64,000 bases of DNA, taken from contig CAVYPM010000005.1 of assembly GCA_963770375.1 (NCBI GenBank), positions 1-64,000 on the forward strand, in the 5' to 3' direction. Shown here one piece after another: positions 34,921 to 44,021 of the stretch; positions within the stretch are counted from its first letter, which is position 1, and every line of letters begins with the position of its first letter. The position numbers and the translations under genes were made by a program. A model generated the notes under the pieces. That model did no database searches. It saw nothing but the letters and a program-made list of their open reading frames with translations, and was not told the DNA's origin. Origin of the DNA: DASVBE01 sp963770375 (GTDB lineage: Bacteria; Actinomycetota; Actinomycetes; Streptosporangiales; Streptosporangiaceae).

Positions 34921-35943
34921 CTACGACTCGGCCAGGATCTGGCCCACGTACCGTGCCACCGCGCGCACCGCTCCCATCGCCGTCGGGTAGTCCATTCGTG
35001 TCGGGCCCAGCACACCGAGCTTGGCCAGGGCTTCCTCACCGGATCCGTATCCGGCGGCCACCACCGAGGTACCGCGCAGCCCCTCGACCTGATTCTCCGC
35101 CCCGATCCGCACGGTCACCAGAGCATCATCGCCGGAGCCGAGCAGGCGCATCAGGACCACCTGCTCCTCCAGCGCCTCGAGCACCTCGTGCAGGCCGCGG
35201 GAGAAGTCGGCCGGCGCCAGGTTGGCCGCGCCGCCCACCACGATCTTCTCCTCGTGCCGTTCTACCAGGGTCTCCAGGATGACCGAGAACACCGCGGTGG
35301 CGTTGCCCCGCTCCTGCGGCGGGATCCGCTCGGAAAGTTCACCGATCAGCGCGGCCGCCTCGGCCAGCCGCCGGCCGTCCAGGCAGGCGTTCAGCACCGC
35401 CCGCAGGTGGGTGATCGCATCCTCGGTGACCGGCCCGGCCGTCTCGACCGTGCGCTGCTCGACCCGCCCGGTGTCGGTGATCAGCACCAGCAGCAGCCGG
35501 CGGTCGGCCACCGGCACCAGCTCGATGTGCCGGACACTTGACCGGTGCAGCGACGGGTACTGGACCACGGCCACCTGCCGGGTCAGCTGGGCCAGCAGCC
35601 GGACCGTCCTGGTCACCACGTCGTCCAGGTCGTAGGCGCCGGCCAGGAAGGTCTCGATGGCCCGGCGCTCGGCCGTGGAGAACGGCCGCACCGCGGACAG
35701 CCGGTCCACGAACAGCCGGTAGCCCTTGTCGGTGGGGATCCGGCCCGCGCTGGTGTGCGGCTGGACGATGAACCCCTGCTCCTCGAGGACGGCCATGTCG
35801 TTCCGGATCGTGGCCGGGGAGACGTCCAGGCTGTGGCGGTCCACCAGGGCCTTGGAGCCCACCGGCTCGTTGGTCGACACGAAGTCCTCGACGATGGCGC
35901 GCAGGACGGCGAGCTTCCGGTCGTCTAGCACCTGCCTTGCCAC
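34921..35943 (-). CDS. hrcA: heat-inducible transcription repressor HrcA
   Basis: 340 aa. The N-terminal winged helix has LDDRKLAVLRAIVEDFVSTN and SLDVSPATIRNDMAVLEEQG. The central GAF-like domain (TRQVAVVQYPSLHRSSVRHI) and the C-terminal LGPTRMDYPTAMGAVRAVAR complete the family. It represses class I heat-shock genes by binding CIRCE; one such operator overlaps its own promoter region at 35949-35973. First gene of hrcA-dnaJ-rsmE. Confidence 0.96.
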   Translation of the reverse strand: MARQVLDDRKLAVLRAIVEDFVSTNEPVGSKALVDRHSLDVSPATIRNDMAVLEEQGFIVQPHTSAGRIPTDKGYRLFVDRLSAVRPFSTAERRAIETFLAGAYDLDDVVTRTVRLLAQLTRQVAVVQYPSLHRSSVRHIELVPVADRRLLLVLITDTGRVEQRTVETAGPVTEDAITHLRAVLNACLDGRRLAEAAALIGELSERIPPQERGNATAVFSVILETLVERHEEKIVVGGAANLAPADFSRGLHEVLEALEEQVVLMRLLGSGDDALVTVRIGAENQVEGLRGTSVVAAGYGSGEEALAKLGVLGPTRMDYPTAMGAVRAVARYVGQILAES

Positions 35944-35948
35944 CTCCC

Positions 35949-35973
35949 TGGCACTCCGGTCTCCCGAGTGCCA
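35949..35973. promoter_or_regulatory. CIRCE operator (HrcA binding site)
   Basis: TGGCACTC (35949-35956), a 9-nt spacer, and GAGTGCCA (35966-35973) match the CIRCE consensus inverted repeat TTAGCACTC-N9-GAGTGCTAA with A-to-G changes. It starts 6 bp upstream of the hrcA start codon, fitting autorepression of hrcA-dnaJ-rsmE. Confidence 0.93.
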
Positions 35974-36062
35974 AGTGTAGGGCGGGATAGGCAGTGCGGC
36001 ACGTCGTCGCGGGCCCGCCGCTGATTCGTGACCTGCGCTGGCCGCCCGTGCTGGCCGTCGGC

Positions 36063-37283
36063 TCAGGGGGTCAGGTCGCGGATCACCGCGTCGGCCAGCA
36101 GGCGGCCCCGGGTGGTCAGCACCACGCGGCCGGCCGCCAGCGCGTCCGGGCGGACCAGCCCGTCCGCCGCCGCCCGGGCCGCGGCCGCGGCCCCGCGGCG
36201 ATCCAGGCCGGCGGCCGGGCAGCCAGTGGCCAGCCGGGTGGTCAGCATGATCCGCTCGGTCCGCTGCTCCGCCGCGGTGAGCACCTCACGGGCCTGCGCC
36301 GGGCTGTCCCCGGCGGCCAGCCGGGCGGCGTACGCGGCCGGGTGCCGGACGTTCCACCACCGGGTGCCGCCCACGTGGCTGTGCGCGCCCGGGCCGATCC
36401 CCCACCAGTCGGCGCTGTGCCAGTACAGCAGGTTGTGCCGGCACTGCGCGGCCGGGCCCGCGGCCCAGTTGGAGATCTCGTACCAGTCCAGGCCCGCGCC
36501 GGACAGCAGCCCGTCCGCGGCCAGGTAGCGGTCGGCCATCGTGTCGTCGTCCGGCGCCGCGATCTCGCCGCGGCGGACCCGGGCGGCCAGCCGGGTGCCC
36601 TCCTCCACGATCAGCGCGTACGCCGACACATGATCGGGGCCGGCCGCCAGCGCGGCGGCGACCGACCCGGCCCAGTCCGCGCCGGACTCCCCCGGCGTGC
36701 CGTAGATCAGGTCCAGGCTGACGTGCTCGAACCCGGCCGCGCGGGCCCACCTGACGCACTGCTCCGGCCGTCCGGGCTGATGCTGGCGATCGAGTACGGC
36801 CAGCACGTGCGGGGCGGCGCTCTGCATGCCGAACGACATCCGGGTGAACCCGGCCGCCCGCAGCGCGGCCAGGCCCGCCTCGGTGACCGTCTCCGGGTTC
36901 GCCTCGGCGGTCACCTCGGCGCCGGGGGCCAGCCCGAACTCGGCGTCCACCGCGGCCAGGATCGCGCCCAGCTGGGCCGGGGGCAGCAGGGTGGGCGTGC
37001 CGCCGCCGAAGAACACGGTGCGGACCGGGGCCGCCTCGTCGCCGAGCACCCGGCGGGCCAGCCGGATCTCGGCGATGGCCAGCCCCGCGTAGGAGTCCCT
37101 GGACACCCCGGGGCCGAGCTCGGCGGCAGTGTAGGTGTTGAAGTCGCAGTAGCCGCACCGGGTCGCGCAGAACGGCACGTGCACGTACACGCCGAACGGC
37201 CGCTGCCCGGCCCCGGCGAGCGCGGCGGCCGGGAGCGTACCGCTGGACGGAGCCGGGTCCCCCGGCGGCGGCGCGGCGGGCAC
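36063..37283 (-). CDS. hemW: HemW-like radical SAM protein (heme chaperone)
   Basis: 406 aa. Radical SAM cluster C39-A-T-R-C43-G-Y-C46 in VHVPFCATRCGYCDFNTY, then FFGGGTPTLLPPAQL (SAM-binding GGGTP) and AEANPETVTEAGLAALRAAG. The C-terminal HemN domain has WYEISNWA and HNLLYWHSADWWGIGPGAHS. As is typical of HemW, the fourth Cys of true HemN (CxxxCxxCxC) is replaced by Phe. It probably transfers heme and does not oxidise coproporphyrinogen. The first 29 residues are a Pro/Ala-rich extension. Upstream neighbour is the MOSC gene, 34 bp away; hrcA follows 119 bp downstream. Confidence 0.93.
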   Translation of the reverse strand: MPAAPPPGDPAPSSGTLPAAALAGAGQRPFGVYVHVPFCATRCGYCDFNTYTAAELGPGVSRDSYAGLAIAEIRLARRVLGDEAAPVRTVFFGGGTPTLLPPAQLGAILAAVDAEFGLAPGAEVTAEANPETVTEAGLAALRAAGFTRMSFGMQSAAPHVLAVLDRQHQPGRPEQCVRWARAAGFEHVSLDLIYGTPGESGADWAGSVAAALAAGPDHVSAYALIVEEGTRLAARVRRGEIAAPDDDTMADRYLAADGLLSGAGLDWYEISNWAAGPAAQCRHNLLYWHSADWWGIGPGAHSHVGGTRWWNVRHPAAYAARLAAGDSPAQAREVLTAAEQRTERIMLTTRLATGCPAAGLDRRGAAAAARAAADGLVRPDALAAGRVVLTTRGRLLADAVIRDLTP

Positions 37284-37317
37284 GGTCAGTGATCCCGCCG
37301 GGCCCGCGGCCCGGCCG

Positions 37318-37963
37318 TCAGCGCGGGGCGCGGGCCAGTACGCCGGCCCCGATCGTGTCCCATTTCTCCCCTCGCCCGGGGACCCGCAGCACCCGGCGCA
37401 TCAGCTCCTGATCGCCGTAGTAGGCGGCCATCGACTCGGCGATGGTCACCGCCTCGGCCGGGCGGCTGACCACCTCGACCGGGTCCCCGGCCGCTACCGT
37501 ACCCGGCTGCAGCACCCGCAGGTACGCGCCGGGGCGGCGGGCCGCGGCGAACCGGCGCACCCACTGCGGCTCGTCCAGCCACGCCTGGAAGGTGACGCAC
37601 GGGATCCGCGGGGCGGTGACCTGCACCAGCACCGCGCCGCCCAGCCGCCAGGTCTCGCCCAGCAGCGCACCGGTGACATCCAGGCCGGTCACCGTCAGGT
37701 TCTCGCCGAACTGGCCGTCGCGCAGCTCACGGCCCAGCCGCTCGGTCCAGAAGTCCAGGTCCTCCCGGGCGTAGGCGTACAGCGCCTGGTCCCCGCCGCC
37801 GTGGCTCGTGGTGTCGCCGGTCTCGTCGCCGGCCAGGCCCAGCGAGCCCGGCCACCACAGGCCCGGCCACCGGCCATTTCCCGATCGCGGTCCAGGCCGG
37901 CTTGCCGCCAATCGCCAGTTCCGCCACCTTGCCCGTGTTCACCGAAATAATCCGCCCGCCCAT
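37318..37963 (-). pseudogene. MOSC domain protein, one frameshift
   Basis: ATG 37963 opens MGGRIISVNTGKVAELAIGG...TAIGKWPVAGP, the N-terminal strand of MOSC (YiiM-like) proteins. The frame is lost near 37855-37880. One frame over, LGLAGDETGDTTSHGGGDQA, ...DGQFGENLTVTGLDVTGALL and VTAPRIPCVTFQAWLD (with the MOSC-typical PRxPC) continue to the stop at 37318. MOSC proteins carry sulfur or reduce N-hydroxylated substrates with molybdenum cofactor. A single indel in a GC-rich run explains the break. Confidence 0.8.
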
Positions 37964-38144
37964 GGCCGCCACGCTAACCTCGCCGCCGCGCGGCAGCTGC
38001 CGCGGCGAGCCGCGAGAGGCCAGCACATATCGCGCCGCAGCGACGTCCCGACCTGGGGGTTAGCCCGAACGCATCAGGCGCTGAGCCCGGTTACTCTTGG
38101 ACTTACCTCCCGAGGGGCCGTTCAGACGAACTGGGGACATGCTG

Positions 38145-38690
38145 ATGGCAGGCGGTTACGGCCAGATGAGGTCGTCGGACAGGGACCGTGACTCCGCGCA
38201 GGCGATCCTGCAGAGCGCCTACGCCGACGGGCGGCTGACCCGCGAGGAGTTCGACGACCGGTGCAGCCGGGTGATGGCCTCGCAGACCTACGACGAGCTC
38301 CGCGCGCTGACCGCGGACCTGCCCGGGCGCCTGCCGTTCATGCAGCCGCCCCCGGTGCCGATGCCCATGCCGCCGCCCATGGCGCCGTACGGGTACATGC
38401 CGGTGGCTCAGCCGCAGCGCACGAACTCGCTTGCGGTGGGCTCGCTGATCTGCGGGATCGGCCAGATCTTCGTGTGGACCCCGGCCAGCATCGCAGCGGT
38501 GATCATGGGCCACGCCGCCCGCCGCCAGATCAGGCAGAACGGTGAGTCCGGCGACGGCATGGCCGTGGCCGGGCTGGTGCTCGGCTGGATCGGGATCGCG
38601 CTGACGCTGCTGTTCGTGTTCATCCTGATCGTCGCGGTGGCCGCGACGTCGCACACCGGCACCACGATCCAGGTCAAACCTGGCCCCTGA
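38145..38690 (+). CDS. DUF1707 / DUF4190 membrane protein
   Basis: 181 aa from ATG 38145, which is better spaced to GGGGA than ATG 38139. The N-terminal DUF1707 domain has MRSSDRDRDSAQAILQSAYA and GRLTREEFDDRCSRVMASQT. A Pro/Met-rich linker (PPPVPMPMPPPMAPYGYMP) follows, then DUF4190 with two membrane helices (SLAVGSLICGIGQIFVWTPA; VAGLVLGWIGIALTLLFVFI). Common in actinomycetes; the function is unknown, with membrane localisation likely. Single gene divergent from the MOSC locus. Confidence 0.88.
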   Translation: MAGGYGQMRSSDRDRDSAQAILQSAYADGRLTREEFDDRCSRVMASQTYDELRALTADLPGRLPFMQPPPVPMPMPPPMAPYGYMPVAQPQRTNSLAVGSLICGIGQIFVWTPASIAAVIMGHAARRQIRQNGESGDGMAVAGLVLGWIGIALTLLFVFILIVAVAATSHTGTTIQVKPGP

Positions 38691-38717
38691 CCCGCACCCG
38701 CCCAGGGCGGGCCGGGA

Positions 38718-40568
38718 TCAGTGCTTGCGGTCGGCGCCGCCCTGATCGGCGGACAGCGCCGCGACGAACGCCTCCTGCGGCACGTCGACCCGGCCGATCG
38801 TCTTCATCCGGCGCTTGCCTTCCTTCTGCTTCTCCAGCAGCTTGCGCTTCCTGGTGATGTCGCCGCCGTAGCACTTGGCCAGCACGTCCTTGCGCATCGC
38901 GCGGATGTTCTCGCGCGCGATGATCCGGGAGCCGATCGCGGCCTGGATCGGCACCTCGAACTGCTGCCGCGGGATCAGCTCCTTCAGCCTGGCGGTCATC
39001 GCCAGGCCGTAGTCCCTGGCCTTGGTGGAGTGCACGACCTGGCTGAACGCGTCGACCGACTCGCCCTGCAGCAGGATGTCGACCTTGACCAGGTCCGCCT
39101 CCTGCTCGCCGGCCGGCTCGTAGTCCAGTGACGCGTACCCCCGGGTGCGCGATTTCAGCTGGTCGAAGAAGTCGAAGATGATCTCGCCGAGCGGCATCGT
39201 GTAGCGGATCTCGACGCGGTCCGCGGACAGGTACTCCATGCCGAGCAGCACGCCGCGGCGGCCCTGGCACAGCTCCATGATCGCGCCGATGTAGTCGGAC
39301 GGGGCGAGCACGGTGGCCCGCACGACCGGCTCGTACACCGCGCTGATCTTGACTTCGGGGAACTCGCTGGGGTTGGTGACGATCAGCTCCTGGCCCGCCT
39401 CGGTCTCCACCCGGTACACCACGTTGGGCGCGGTGGAGATCAGCGACAGGTCGAACTCACGCTCCAGCCGCTCCCGGACGATCTCCATGTGCAGCAGGCC
39501 GAGGAACCCGCAGCGGAAGCCGAAGCCCAGGGCCAGCGAGGTCTCCGGCTCGTAGATCAGCGCGGCGTCGTTCAGCCGCAGCTTGTCCAGCGCGTCGCGC
39601 AGCTCCGGGTAGTCGTCGCCGTCCAGCGGGTACAGCCCGGAGAACACCATCGGCCGCGGGTGGTCGTACCCGGCCAGCGGCTCGCCGGCCGGATGCGCGG
39701 ACATCGTGATCGTGTCGCCGACCCGCGCCTGCCGGACGTCCTTCACGCCGGTGATCAGGTAGCCGACCTCGCCCGCGGCCAGCCCCTCGGACGGGCTTGG
39801 CTCCGGCGAGATCACCCCCACCTCGAGCGTCTCGTGCACCGCCTTGGTGGACATCATCAGCGTTCTCTCGCGCCGGGACAGCCGGCCGTCGATGACACGG
39901 ACGTAGGTGATCACGCCGCGGTAGGTGTCGTACACCGAGTCGAAGATCAGCGCGCGGGCCGGGGCGTCCAGGTCGCCTGACGGCGGCGGGACCTGCTCGA
40001 CCACCGCGTTCAGCAGGGCGTCCACCCCGTCGCCGGTCTTGGCCGAGACCTGCAGCACGTCGGAGACGTCGCAGCCGATCACGGTGGCCAGCTCGGCGGC
40101 GTACTTCTCCGGCTGCGCGGCGGGCAGGTCGATCTTGTTCAGCACCGGGATCAGGTGCAGGTCCGCGCCCAGCGCCAGGTAGAGGTTGGCCAGCGTCTGC
40201 GCCTCGATCCCCTGCGCGGCGTCGACCAGCAGGATGGCCCCCTCGCAGGCGGCCAGCGACCGGGAGACCTCGTAGGAGAAGTCGACGTGGCCCGGGGTGT
40301 CGATGAGGTTCAGCACGTACTGGCGGCCGTCCGGGCCGGTCCAGGGCAGCCGGACCGCCTGGCTCTTGATCGTGATGCCGCGCTCGCGCTCGATGTCCAT
40401 CCGGTCCAGGTACTGGGCGCGCATCTGCCGGTCGCCGACCACGCCGGTCAGCTGCAGCATCCGGTCGGCCAGCGTGGACTTGCCGTGGTCGATATGGGCG
40501 ATCACGCAGAAGTTGCGGATCAGCGCCTGATCGGTGTGTCCAGGCTCAGGCGTTGGTGGCACAGGCAT
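38718..40568 (-). CDS. lepA: elongation factor 4 (LepA)
   Basis: 616 aa translational GTPase. G1 is AHIDHGKST (24-32), G3 IDTPGHVDFSYEVSR, G4 NKIDLP. The LepA-specific C-terminal domain includes DYEPAGEQEADLVKVDILLQ, GGDITRKRKLLEKQKEGKRR and KTIGRVDVPQEAF. It back-translocates or remodels stalled ribosomes. Start MPVPPTPEPGHTDQALIRNF follows a 5' region with two small hairpins. It is divergent from rpsT, in the classic holA/rpsT/lepA/hemW neighbourhood. Confidence 0.96.
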   Translation of the reverse strand: MPVPPTPEPGHTDQALIRNFCVIAHIDHGKSTLADRMLQLTGVVGDRQMRAQYLDRMDIERERGITIKSQAVRLPWTGPDGRQYVLNLIDTPGHVDFSYEVSRSLAACEGAILLVDAAQGIEAQTLANLYLALGADLHLIPVLNKIDLPAAQPEKYAAELATVIGCDVSDVLQVSAKTGDGVDALLNAVVEQVPPPSGDLDAPARALIFDSVYDTYRGVITYVRVIDGRLSRRERTLMMSTKAVHETLEVGVISPEPSPSEGLAAGEVGYLITGVKDVRQARVGDTITMSAHPAGEPLAGYDHPRPMVFSGLYPLDGDDYPELRDALDKLRLNDAALIYEPETSLALGFGFRCGFLGLLHMEIVRERLEREFDLSLISTAPNVVYRVETEAGQELIVTNPSEFPEVKISAVYEPVVRATVLAPSDYIGAIMELCQGRRGVLLGMEYLSADRVEIRYTMPLGEIIFDFFDQLKSRTRGYASLDYEPAGEQEADLVKVDILLQGESVDAFSQVVHSTKARDYGLAMTARLKELIPRQQFEVPIQAAIGSRIIARENIRAMRKDVLAKCYGGDITRKRKLLEKQKEGKRRMKTIGRVDVPQEAFVAALSADQGGADRKH

Positions 40569-40931
40569 CCGTTAGGGTTCTCGATGGTCAGGAAGCGGGC
40601 CGGGCCAGCGGCCCGGGCGGGACAGGTCCCGCGGATCCGGCCCCCCGCAGATCATATTGGCTCTGCTAACTGGCTCGCGCAGGGCCGCTAGCGCGCTGCC
40701 TTCCCTCCTCGCTCCCTCGGCGCTCCTTCGTCGCGCCTCATCGCTCGTCAGGAAAACAGCGCCGCGGCCGTGCGCTGCTGGCTGGCCGCCCTGGTTTGAG
40801 CCGCTGAGGCTGCTCGGGTACTCTATTCCCTTGGCTGAGGCCCGCATGCCTGCATGTCCTGTGCCGGGCGCGGCACCCACCGGGCTCACCTGACCGGCGT
40901 ACCTGACCAGACATCTTTGCGAGGCATTCGC
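40569..40931. other. lepA-rpsT divergent region
   Basis: 363 bp without a gene. Near lepA there are two adjacent GC hairpins: CCGGGCC-AGC-GGCCCGG (about 40598-40614) and GCGGGAC-AG-GTCCCGC (40617-40632), both in what would be the lepA leader. A TATGAT-like -10 for lepA lies at 40651-40656 (minus strand) without a good -35. The rpsT promoter is at 40796-40824. Confidence 0.55.
40796..40824 (+). promoter_or_regulatory. candidate rpsT promoter
   Basis: TTGAGC (40796-40801), 17 bp spacer, TACTCT (40819-40824). This matches a housekeeping sigma promoter and leaves a leader of about 100 nt before the rpsT start at 40932. Confidence 0.6.
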
Positions 40932-41198
40932 GTGGCGAACATCAAGTCCCAGATCAAGCGGAACAAGCAGAACGAGGCGGCCCGGATCCGCAACAAGTCG
41001 GTGAAGTCCTCCCTGCGCACCGCGGTCCGCCAGTTCCGCGAGGCCGCCGACGCCGGCGACCAGGAGAAGATCACCCAGACCATGCGCTCGGCCCTGACCA
41101 AGCTGGACAAGGCCGCGAGCAAGGGCGTGATCCACAAGAACCAGGCCGCCAACCGCAAGTCGGCCATCGCCAAGCGCGCCGCCGAACTGCAGCACTAG
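40932..41198 (+). CDS. rpsT: 30S ribosomal protein S20
   Basis: 88 aa from GTG 40932 (MANIKSQIKRNKQNEAARIR). The helical, Lys-rich sequence with KSVKSSLRTAVRQFREAADA and SKGVIHKNQAANRKSAIAKR is unmistakable. S20 binds 16S rRNA early in 30S assembly. It overlaps the convergent holA stop by 4 bp. It has its own promoter. Confidence 0.96.
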   Translation: MANIKSQIKRNKQNEAARIRNKSVKSSLRTAVRQFREAADAGDQEKITQTMRSALTKLDKAASKGVIHKNQAANRKSAIAKRAAELQH

Positions 41199-42175
41199 CC
41201 GCTCGCGGGGGCCGGCCTGCTCGCGCAGGCCACGATCGTGGTGATGGCCTGCTCCAGGGCGTACCCGGCGCTGGCGCCCTCGCCCTTGACCTGAGCGTCG
41301 GCGGCGGCCACCGCGCGGTGCGCCCGGGCCACCCCGTCCGGCGTCCAGCCGCGCAGCTGCCGCCGGACCTGGTCGATCTTCCACGGCGGCATCCCGAGCT
41401 CGCCGGCCAGCGCGTCCGCGCTCAGCCCGCGCGGCGCGCTGCCGACCCGGCCCAGGCCGCGCACCCCCTGCGCCAGCGCGCTGACGATGAGCACCGGCGA
41501 CACGCCGGTGGCCAGCGCCCAGCGCAGCTGCTCCAGCGACTCGGCCAGCTTGCCCTCCACGGCCCGGTCGGCCACGGTGAAACCGGTCGCCTCGGCCCGG
41601 CCGCGGTAGTACTTCGTCACCACTGCCGCGCTGATCACCCCGTCGGTGTCGGCGGCCAGCTGGCTGCACGCCGCGGCCAGCTCCCGCAGGTCGTTGCCGA
41701 CCGCGTCGAGCAGCGCCCGCAGCCCGCCGTCGTCGGCCTTGCGCCCGGCCCGGCGCATCTCGGCGCGGAGAAAGTCGAGCCGCTCGGCGAACCGCTTCAC
41801 CGGCGCGCACCGGACCTGCGCCGCACCCGCCTTAGTCAGGCTGGCCAGCAAGGCCTTGCCCTTGGCCCCGCCGGCGTGGACGATCGCCACCACCGTGTCG
41901 GGGGCGGGCGCTTTCGCGTAGGCGGCCAGTTCCTCGGCCACGTCCTTGGTGGCGTCCTGCGCGGCCCGCACAATCACCAGCGCACCGCCGCCGAACAGCG
42001 ACGGCGACGTCAGCTGGCTGAGCTCCCCGGGCCGCAGCTCCGCGGCCCGCACGTCATGAACGTCCGGCTCACCCGGCGCCCCGGCCACGATCGCCGCCAC
42101 GGCCCGCTCAGCCAGGAACTCCTCCTCCCCCACGATGACAGTAACCGGAGAGGGCGGAGCAGCAGCGGCAGGCAC
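41195..42175 (-). CDS. holA: DNA polymerase III subunit delta
   Basis: 326 aa from GTG 42175 (MPAAAAPPSPVTVIVGEEEF); a GTG at 42214 would add 13 residues (MRGGSPAGHYAAG) with no family match. Blocks: GEEEFLAERAVAAIV, TSPSLFGGGALVIVRAAQD, LLDAVGNDLRELAAACSQLA and the C-terminal helical ELGMPPWKIDQVRRQLRGWT. It is the clamp-loader wrench that opens the beta clamp. ComEC would normally lie upstream; here a WYL regulator follows instead. Confidence 0.92.
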   Translation of the reverse strand: MPAAAAPPSPVTVIVGEEEFLAERAVAAIVAGAPGEPDVHDVRAAELRPGELSQLTSPSLFGGGALVIVRAAQDATKDVAEELAAYAKAPAPDTVVAIVHAGGAKGKALLASLTKAGAAQVRCAPVKRFAERLDFLRAEMRRAGRKADDGGLRALLDAVGNDLRELAAACSQLAADTDGVISAAVVTKYYRGRAEATGFTVADRAVEGKLAESLEQLRWALATGVSPVLIVSALAQGVRGLGRVGSAPRGLSADALAGELGMPPWKIDQVRRQLRGWTPDGVARAHRAVAAADAQVKGEGASAGYALEQAITTIVACASRPAPASG

Positions 42176-42236
42176 CCCCGCAGCATAGTGGCCGGCCGGG
42201 CTGCCGCCTCGCACGTGAGCTGGTCATGGCGTCCCG

Positions 42237-43208
42237 CTACGGCGGTTGTCCCGGTGCTCGCTCTGCGGCTGCCGTGAGCTGGCCGGCCAGGTCCTTCAGG
42301 GCCTGCCGTAGTTCGCCGGGCCGGCGGATGGTGAAGGGCCATTCCAGGGAGGCGAGCAGGTGGGCCATGCCGTCCAGGCGCTCAGCCTGTGCGTGCATCA
42401 CGACACCGGCGGTGTCTGCGGTGAGGGTCACGGCGGAGCGTGGCAGCCGGCGGGCGATGTCGTCCAGCGGGCCGTGGATGAGGACCTCGACGTCCCAGCG
42501 GTACGGCACCCGGGCCAGAGCCGACGCCAGGTAAGTGACGGGGTCGAAGCCGTCAGGGGCGGTGAAGGCCTGCGTGCGGGCCGCGACTGACGCGATGCGG
42601 TCGATGCGGAAGGTCCGCAGGCTGTCGTGCCGGTGGTCGCGGCCGACGGCGTACCAGCGGCCGCGATGGAAGACGACGCCATAGGGATCGAGGTCACGTT
42701 CGGTCTGTTCCTGGCGCCAGGACAGGTAGCTGATGCCCACGGTGGTGCGGGCGCGCGACGCCTGGGCCAGGGCCAGCAGCACACCCGTCTCGGGTGCCTG
42801 TGCGGTCACCGTGTTCGCCGTGAAGGACAAGGTCTCTCGCATGGCGGCCAGCGGCTCCCGCAGGCCATGCGGGAGGACGCGCTCGATCTTGGCCAGGGCG
42901 CCCGAATTTGCCGGGGTGGTCATGCTCATGCCCAGCCGCTCCGCGGCAAGCAGGCCCACGACGACAGCGAGGGCCTCGTCGTTGGTGAGCATCAAGGGTG
43001 GCATCCGGTAGCCGCGGGCCAGGCGGTAGCCGCCGTGGCGTCCCCGTTCGGCCTCGACCGGGATGCCGAGTTCGCGCAGGTGCGCGACGTACCGGCGCAC
43101 CGTGCGGACGTCGGTGCCGAGCCGGCCGGCCAGCTCTGAGCCGGCCAGCCGCGGGTGCGACTGCAGGAGTTCCAGCAGGGTCAGTACACGGGTGAGGGGA
43201 TGCGACAT
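42237..43208 (-). CDS. WYL-domain transcriptional regulator (HTH_11-WYL)
   Basis: 323 aa. HTH at residues 1-55 (TRVLTLLELLQSHPRLAGSE, TDVRTVRRYVAHLRELGIPV) and GGYRLARGYRMPPLMLTNDE. The WYL domain, with VVFHRGRWYAVGRDHRHDSL and FRIDRIASVAART, binds ligands or nucleic acid. The C-terminal WCX extension ends LKDLAGQLTAAAE. It is divergent from the alpha/beta hydrolase at 43290, with 81 bp between, and probably regulates it. Confidence 0.93.
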   Translation of the reverse strand: MSHPLTRVLTLLELLQSHPRLAGSELAGRLGTDVRTVRRYVAHLRELGIPVEAERGRHGGYRLARGYRMPPLMLTNDEALAVVVGLLAAERLGMSMTTPANSGALAKIERVLPHGLREPLAAMRETLSFTANTVTAQAPETGVLLALAQASRARTTVGISYLSWRQEQTERDLDPYGVVFHRGRWYAVGRDHRHDSLRTFRIDRIASVAARTQAFTAPDGFDPVTYLASALARVPYRWDVEVLIHGPLDDIARRLPRSAVTLTADTAGVVMHAQAERLDGMAHLLASLEWPFTIRRPGELRQALKDLAGQLTAAAERAPGQPP

Positions 43209-43289
43209 GGATCACCCGGCCATTTCAGGGCGGAATTTGTCCTGTATCGACCCTACGCTTGCCGCGGCACCTCAGTTCAGGGAGATCAC

Positions 43290-44021
43290 ATGACTGCCTT
43301 CGTACTCGTTCCCGGCGCCTGGCTCGGCGCGTGGGCCTGGGAAGACACCGCGCGCGCGCTGCGTGCGCAAGGGCACACGGCGCTGCCGCTGACGCTGACC
43401 GGCCTGGGCGAATACGCCGGCCGGGGCACCCCGGAGACGGACCTGGAAACGCACATCGCGGATATCACCGGCTTCGTCGAGCGACGCGATCTGCGCGAAG
43501 TCACTCTGGTCGCCCACAGCTACGCGGGCGCCCCCGTCACCGGGGCAGCCGGGCGCCTGGGGACCGGCTGGAGCGTGTGGTCTACGTGGACAGCGCACCG
43601 TTCGCCCCCGGCATGTGCATGCTCGACCTCATGCCACCCGGGGCTGCGGACGAGCTGCGCCGGCAGGTCGCAGAGCACGGCGACGGGTGGCGGCTGCCGA
43701 TGCCGCCCTTCGAGGTCCTGGCGCTTGTCCAGCAGCCTCGACGGACTCGACGAGAACAAGCGGGAGCTTCTGCGCACGCGTGCCACCCCCCAGCCGTTCG
43801 GGACCTACGAGCAGCGGCTCACCGGCCCGGCCGAGCCCAGCCCCGGCGTCGACCGCGTCCTGGTCGCCTGCAACGACTTCAGGAACCTGCTGGACGCCGG
43901 GGTGCCGATGCTGGCGTTCCTCAGCCAGCCGCCGTGGCGGCGTTTCGACCTGTGCACGGGGCACTGGCCTATGCTGTCGGCCCCGGCCGAACTCGCCAGC
44001 GTCCTCGGCCAGCTCAGCTAA
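43290..44021 (+). CDS. alpha/beta hydrolase with two compensating frameshifts
   Basis: ATG 43290 has GGGAG upstream. The natural start is AFVLVPGAWLGAWAWEDTAR with HSYAG as nucleophile elbow (Ser in AHSYAG, near residue 75), and the end DLCTGHWPMLSAPAELASVL carries the catalytic His. Between about 43560 and 43735 the frame reads implausible Cys/Ser/Arg-rich sequence, while the +2 frame gives RLERVVYVDSAPFAPGMCML and ADELRRQVAEHGDGWRLPMP. A one-base loss near 43555 and a one-base gain near 43735 restore the frame. The enzyme encoded literally would be inactive. It resembles EstA/MhpC-like esterases of WYL-regulated pairs. It overlaps the convergent hutI stop by 8 bp. Confidence 0.75.
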   Translation: MTAFVLVPGAWLGAWAWEDTARALRAQGHTALPLTLTGLGEYAGRGTPETDLETHIADITGFVERRDLREVTLVAHSYAGAPVTGAAGRLGTGWSVWSTWTAHRSPPACACSTSCHPGLRTSCAGRSQSTATGGGCRCRPSRSWRLSSSLDGLDENKRELLRTRATPQPFGTYEQRLTGPAEPSPGVDRVLVACNDFRNLLDAGVPMLAFLSQPPWRRFDLCTGHWPMLSAPAELASVLGQLS

